Assembly: GCA_033060915.1 (NCBI GenBank)
Contig: CM065390.1
Span: 23,527,501 to 23,591,500 of the forward strand
DNA: 64,000 nt
Direction of reading: 5' to 3'
From: Euryodendron excelsum
Taxonomy: Eukaryota > Streptophyta > Magnoliopsida > Ericales > Pentaphylacaceae
Positions 60,703-64,000 of the stretch are shown here, piece by piece; position 1 is the first letter of the stretch; every line of letters begins with the position of its first letter. Below the pieces are notes generated by a model, which searched no databases, was not told the DNA's origin, and was given only the letters and a program-made list of their open reading frames with translations. A program made the position numbers and the translations under genes.

Positions 60703-63436
60703 ACCCTGACCATCTCAACCTTCCATGTCTTGGCAATAACGGTCTCACGACATAACTACATTGAGGTTTGCGTCGCTGCGATTGAGATAAGAACAAAAAT
60801 ATTCAAGTGTCGATGTGTTGTATTGCGATTGTCCTAATATTAAAAAAATATAGCAGTGCACTAATCTTGCACTATCAAGGTCAGACCTACGCTACTTCGA
60901 TTTTTTTTTTTTTTTGGTCTGCTTTTTTATTTTGTTTTTCATCAAGCCTGACTGCTTTCTCATTTTGTTTTTCATCCAATGCAAGCCTATCTTTGATCAT
61001 GTGAATTTTTTTTTTAATAGTCCTGCACCTGTTTTCCTATTTTATATGGGTTGTGCATAAAGTGTTTGATGAAATAGGTCATCCAATGAGGTTGTGCTGC
61101 TTACATATTTCTCTACCTGAGTGAAAGTGATCGCATCACAATGCTATAAGGATTCCAAAGTTTATACTCTTTCGTTGATATGCCTGCAGTTTTTTTGAAT
61201 CATAGCAATGGTCTGATGACTCATCCTTCAGAATTTTTAACAAGACAGAGTTTGTATGAAATCCTGGTTTTGTTTCCTTTTATAATCTAATTAATTTCTA
61301 ACAAGTTTCCATTTTCTTTTTCTACCTTTTAAAAAGATGACTAGATGTATATATGAAATGCTTCCTTGCAATATATTTAAAGATAATTGGCCAAAATAAA
61401 TTTACATTGCCAACACTTATAACCAGCCATTCAGTATTCACTATACTGTATTGGAGTCAATATAACATCTCTAATATGTTTCCATATTCTTTTTTCTACC
61501 GTTCAAAAGATGAGTAGATGTATATACAAAATGCTTCCTCGCACTTGTAACCTGCCATTTAATATTTAATACACTGTATTCGAGTCAATATAATTGGCCC
61601 AAGAAATTTATCTTTAAATATAGTCAAACTGTGAAACCCCCCTTTTATAAAAGAAAAGTCGTTTTTAATTTTTTCCAAAAAAAAATATTCTGAATTTGTG
61701 GGATACTTTGTATAATGAAGACAATCTTAGTATAAAAGTATGTGCCTACAACCATAGACTATATAGATCATGAAAGTATAAATTTTCCATAACTAATATC
61801 TCCACAAAAGAATCACAACACTTTCAGAAAGCCTAAAAAGAAAAATTTTGACTTAGTGAGTCGGGAGTTGGGATGGGATGTATTTATATGAAGCATATAA
61901 GTTCTTGGTGCCTAATTGCCAATGTTGGAGAACGAAGCATGCCACTTGCACGATTACCTCTGTTTTCAATTTCCACTTAATGCTTTAGATAAATTGACTG
62001 AAATGCATTTCATTTATTCTTTTAGAAACTTTAACTTCCGTATGTAATTCTTTCAATTTCAGATCCAACCATCCACAATTCCCTTAAATACAACTTAACG
62101 TTGTTGTATATCTTGTCAGATTGAAACTCTCTGTAAGATATATTGTAATGCTTTTGGTCTATGATTTAGGATGCATTGTCATTAACTGCTATGCTAATTT
62201 TTATAGACGAAAATGAATTACTGCTGGTGTATATAATGACAAATTCACAACAGGTTTCTATTTTATCTGATCTTCTGGTTTACCCAATTATTTTGTGATG
62301 TACTTTAGAGTTTTTAATGTTGTACATAATTATTTTCTGGACAGTTTCCATCTCAACATGCAAGAATCGTTGAAAACAGTTAGATAAATGTGTACTAAAT
62401 ATGAGCTATATACAAATCTCCATTTCTGCATTGTCCTCTTCTATGAACGTGGGCAATTTCAGTATGGGTTACAAGTTTAAGTTTATGTATTGAGCCAAAA
62501 ATATATCCAAGAAATAACAAACAATATTTTTTCTTTTTCATAGTGAATCAAGAGTCTAAAAAAAACTCATTTCTTTAGATCCTAGGCCTTTTGTATATAT
62601 ACATGTTGGATGGGTAACCTTGTTTTGCTGTTGCTCTTATTATAGTAAGCTTTTCCGTCTTGGAGAAAGAAATATAATTTGGTCCAACAACTCTTTTTTC
62701 AGTGGTAGTATAATATACCAATGGCATATTGGCCACACATGAATTTGCTTTCTCATAGAGATTCTATTTATACAACTACTTGCTTTTATTTTTCTTCAAG
62801 ATGTACTAGCACTATGATAATTCATTTTAATAACTATAGAAATAATTAAACATTCACTAGGTCAAACTAATTTAAATCATGGAGTAACTCAAATTCTACA
62901 AGAAGTTGAAATAAGCATTTATTCTCTCACTTTTGCTCTTTGAAATTTTAAAGCATACAGTATATTGTCTTATTCAGAGAATTGAGGCTTAAATGGTTTC
63001 ACAGGGTGTGTGTGTATGTGTCTGTGTGTGTTTTGTTTCCCTTGAGATATTGACATCTTTATGCTTAATATGAGTGTCTAACATAGCAGTGCACAGAGAA
63101 TATGAGAATATTTGTTTCCAAACAATAGATTTACTCTGTGGCCCTCCTTCACTATAAAAGGCTACGTAAACAGTTGAGTCGTTCAGCTGCTCTCCTCCTC
63201 TGCTCTGACAGGTTGCATTGTGTTGTTCCAGGTAATGAACCTTTAGAGCCACTTGACAATGGCAAAGGTAAATCTATAGTAACATTAAGATGAGGTGGCA
63301 TATCAAGCACTTGAATCCCTACATTATCTATAGAAATAAGAATGAAGGCGGAAAGAAATGACAAATATTACTCAAATAGCATAAAATATACTTGTTCACA
63401 GTTAAGTTCCATGGAATGTCTAAAAAAGAAATATCA
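60703..63436. other. Intergenic, no gene seen
   Basis: AT-rich. About 61330-61380 and 61480-61540 share TTTTTCTACC...AAAAGATGA-TAGATGTATATA...AAATGCTTCCT, a weak direct duplication of about 150 bp. A TG-rich run lies at 63006-63031. No domain in any ORF. Confidence 0.5.
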
Positions 63437-63461
63437 CGTGCAGCACATGCACGAACACTAG
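63437..63461 (+). other. Possible Helitron 3' terminus
   Basis: Perfect six-base hairpin CGTGCA-GCACA-TGCACG (63437-63453), four bases, then CTAG (63458-63461) followed by T. No matching 5' end identified. Confidence 0.4.
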
Positions 63462-63739
63462 TATATATAAATGTGCAGCAAAATAAATATTTGAAGGAGC
63501 ATTTATTAAGTTTTAGTAGGTAAAAATTAAAAATTATTTTTAAAATTGCAGGTAAAAAGTAGAATATTTGAGATTTTGAGGGGGCATTTATAAAATTTTA
63601 AAGGAAAAATTAAAAATATTTCTTAAAAAGGTAAACAAAGATGAAATATTTTAAAGTCTAAGAGGGGGCATTTCTAAATTTTTAGGGACTAAATTGAAAA
63701 AAATTTAAAATAATATGGATAAAAGTGTCATTTTTTAAA

Positions 63740-63763
63740 CTTGAGGGGCACATGCCCCTCAAG
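63740..63763. repeat. Perfect 11-bp palindrome
   Basis: CTTGAGGGGCA-CA-TGCCCCTCAAG, perfect arms. It lies at the end of a stretch with three loose copies of GAGGGGGCATTT-TAAA-TTT between 63570 and 63700, so it may be the end of an uncharacterised repeat. Confidence 0.8.
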
Positions 63764-63805
63764 GCACATGCTTCCTCCGCCTTGCATGACTCCATTGTCA
63801 CGCGC

Positions 63806-63984
63806 GTGACTGCCAATCGTATAAACAATATCACCCTAAAGTCATTTGCTTAATATTTACGTTTTCAAGAAAACTTGGACTGAATGTGACTGCCAATCGT
63901 ATAAACAAAACCACTCCAAAGTCATTTGCTTAATATTTGCGTTTTAAAGAAAACTTGGACTGAATGTGACTGACGATGGAACAA
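63806..63984. repeat. 80-bp tandem repeat
   Basis: GTGACTGCCAATCGTATAAA starts at 63806 and 63886, with a third start GTGACTGACGATGG at 63966. The unit also holds AAGTCATTTGCTTAATATTT and ends AACTTGGACTGAAT. The array runs to the window edge. Confidence 0.9.
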
Positions 63985-64000
63985 AGTTGCATTATAGCCA

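Overview
This window is nuclear DNA from a flowering plant, almost certainly a eudicot. It is AT-rich and gene-poor, and it is dominated by plant transposable elements: Ty1/copia, Ty3/gypsy, CACTA, Helitron-like and foldback MITEs. It also holds intron-containing plant genes and a nuclear copy of plastid rbcL. I cannot name the species. There is no rRNA, tRNA or CRISPR array that I can support.

Left part (1-22.7 kb): a small cluster of three ankyrin-repeat/PGG membrane-protein paralogues (ACD6/BDA1-like class), cut up by copia elements. Copy A (1835-2835, +) is a decayed 3' half. Copy B (9866-11363, -) is the only intact protein-coding gene I support. It is unusual because its first exon begins with an NLR-type Rx_N coiled-coil domain fused in frame to ankyrin repeats and a PGG membrane domain, and its intron appears to be GC-AG. 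Copy C (12635-19726, +) is split by a 5.3-kb copia element with a perfect GCATG target-site duplication; it also carries one nonsense codon and ends next to a GC-rich 50-bp minisatellite. Two complete copia elements (4773-9628 and 13003-18294, both -) have LTRs, PBS, PPT and disrupted gag-pol. Two SIRE-type copia LTRs (about 705-1690 and 21667-22690, both +) flank the cluster.

Middle (22.7-32 kb): mostly anonymous AT-rich DNA, two foldback MITEs (23121-23401, 28303-28532), and a degenerate Ty3/gypsy LTR-like stretch (about 25255-28076).

Right part (31961-60702): a candidate giant (28.7-kb) CACTA transposon. It is bounded by 31-bp terminal inverted repeats that match at 30 of 31 positions. 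Inside the left end is a long array of subterminal repeats. Both classic CACTA genes lie inside on the minus strand: a TNP2/Transposase_21 gene (42530-46258) and a Transposase_24/TNPA-like gene (38280-40540). Both keep clean exon-intron structure but carry several nonsense codons. The same interval holds three exons of a RAF-like MAP3K protein kinase (51655-52465) with introns retained, an rbcL plastid fragment, gypsy integrase and extra-ORF remnants, and LTR pieces in opposite orientations with repeated CGTCAGGACG hairpins. There are also two possible Helitron termini.

Far right (60.7-64 kb): no gene recognised; a Helitron-like 3' end, a perfect 11-bp palindrome and an 80-bp tandem repeat.
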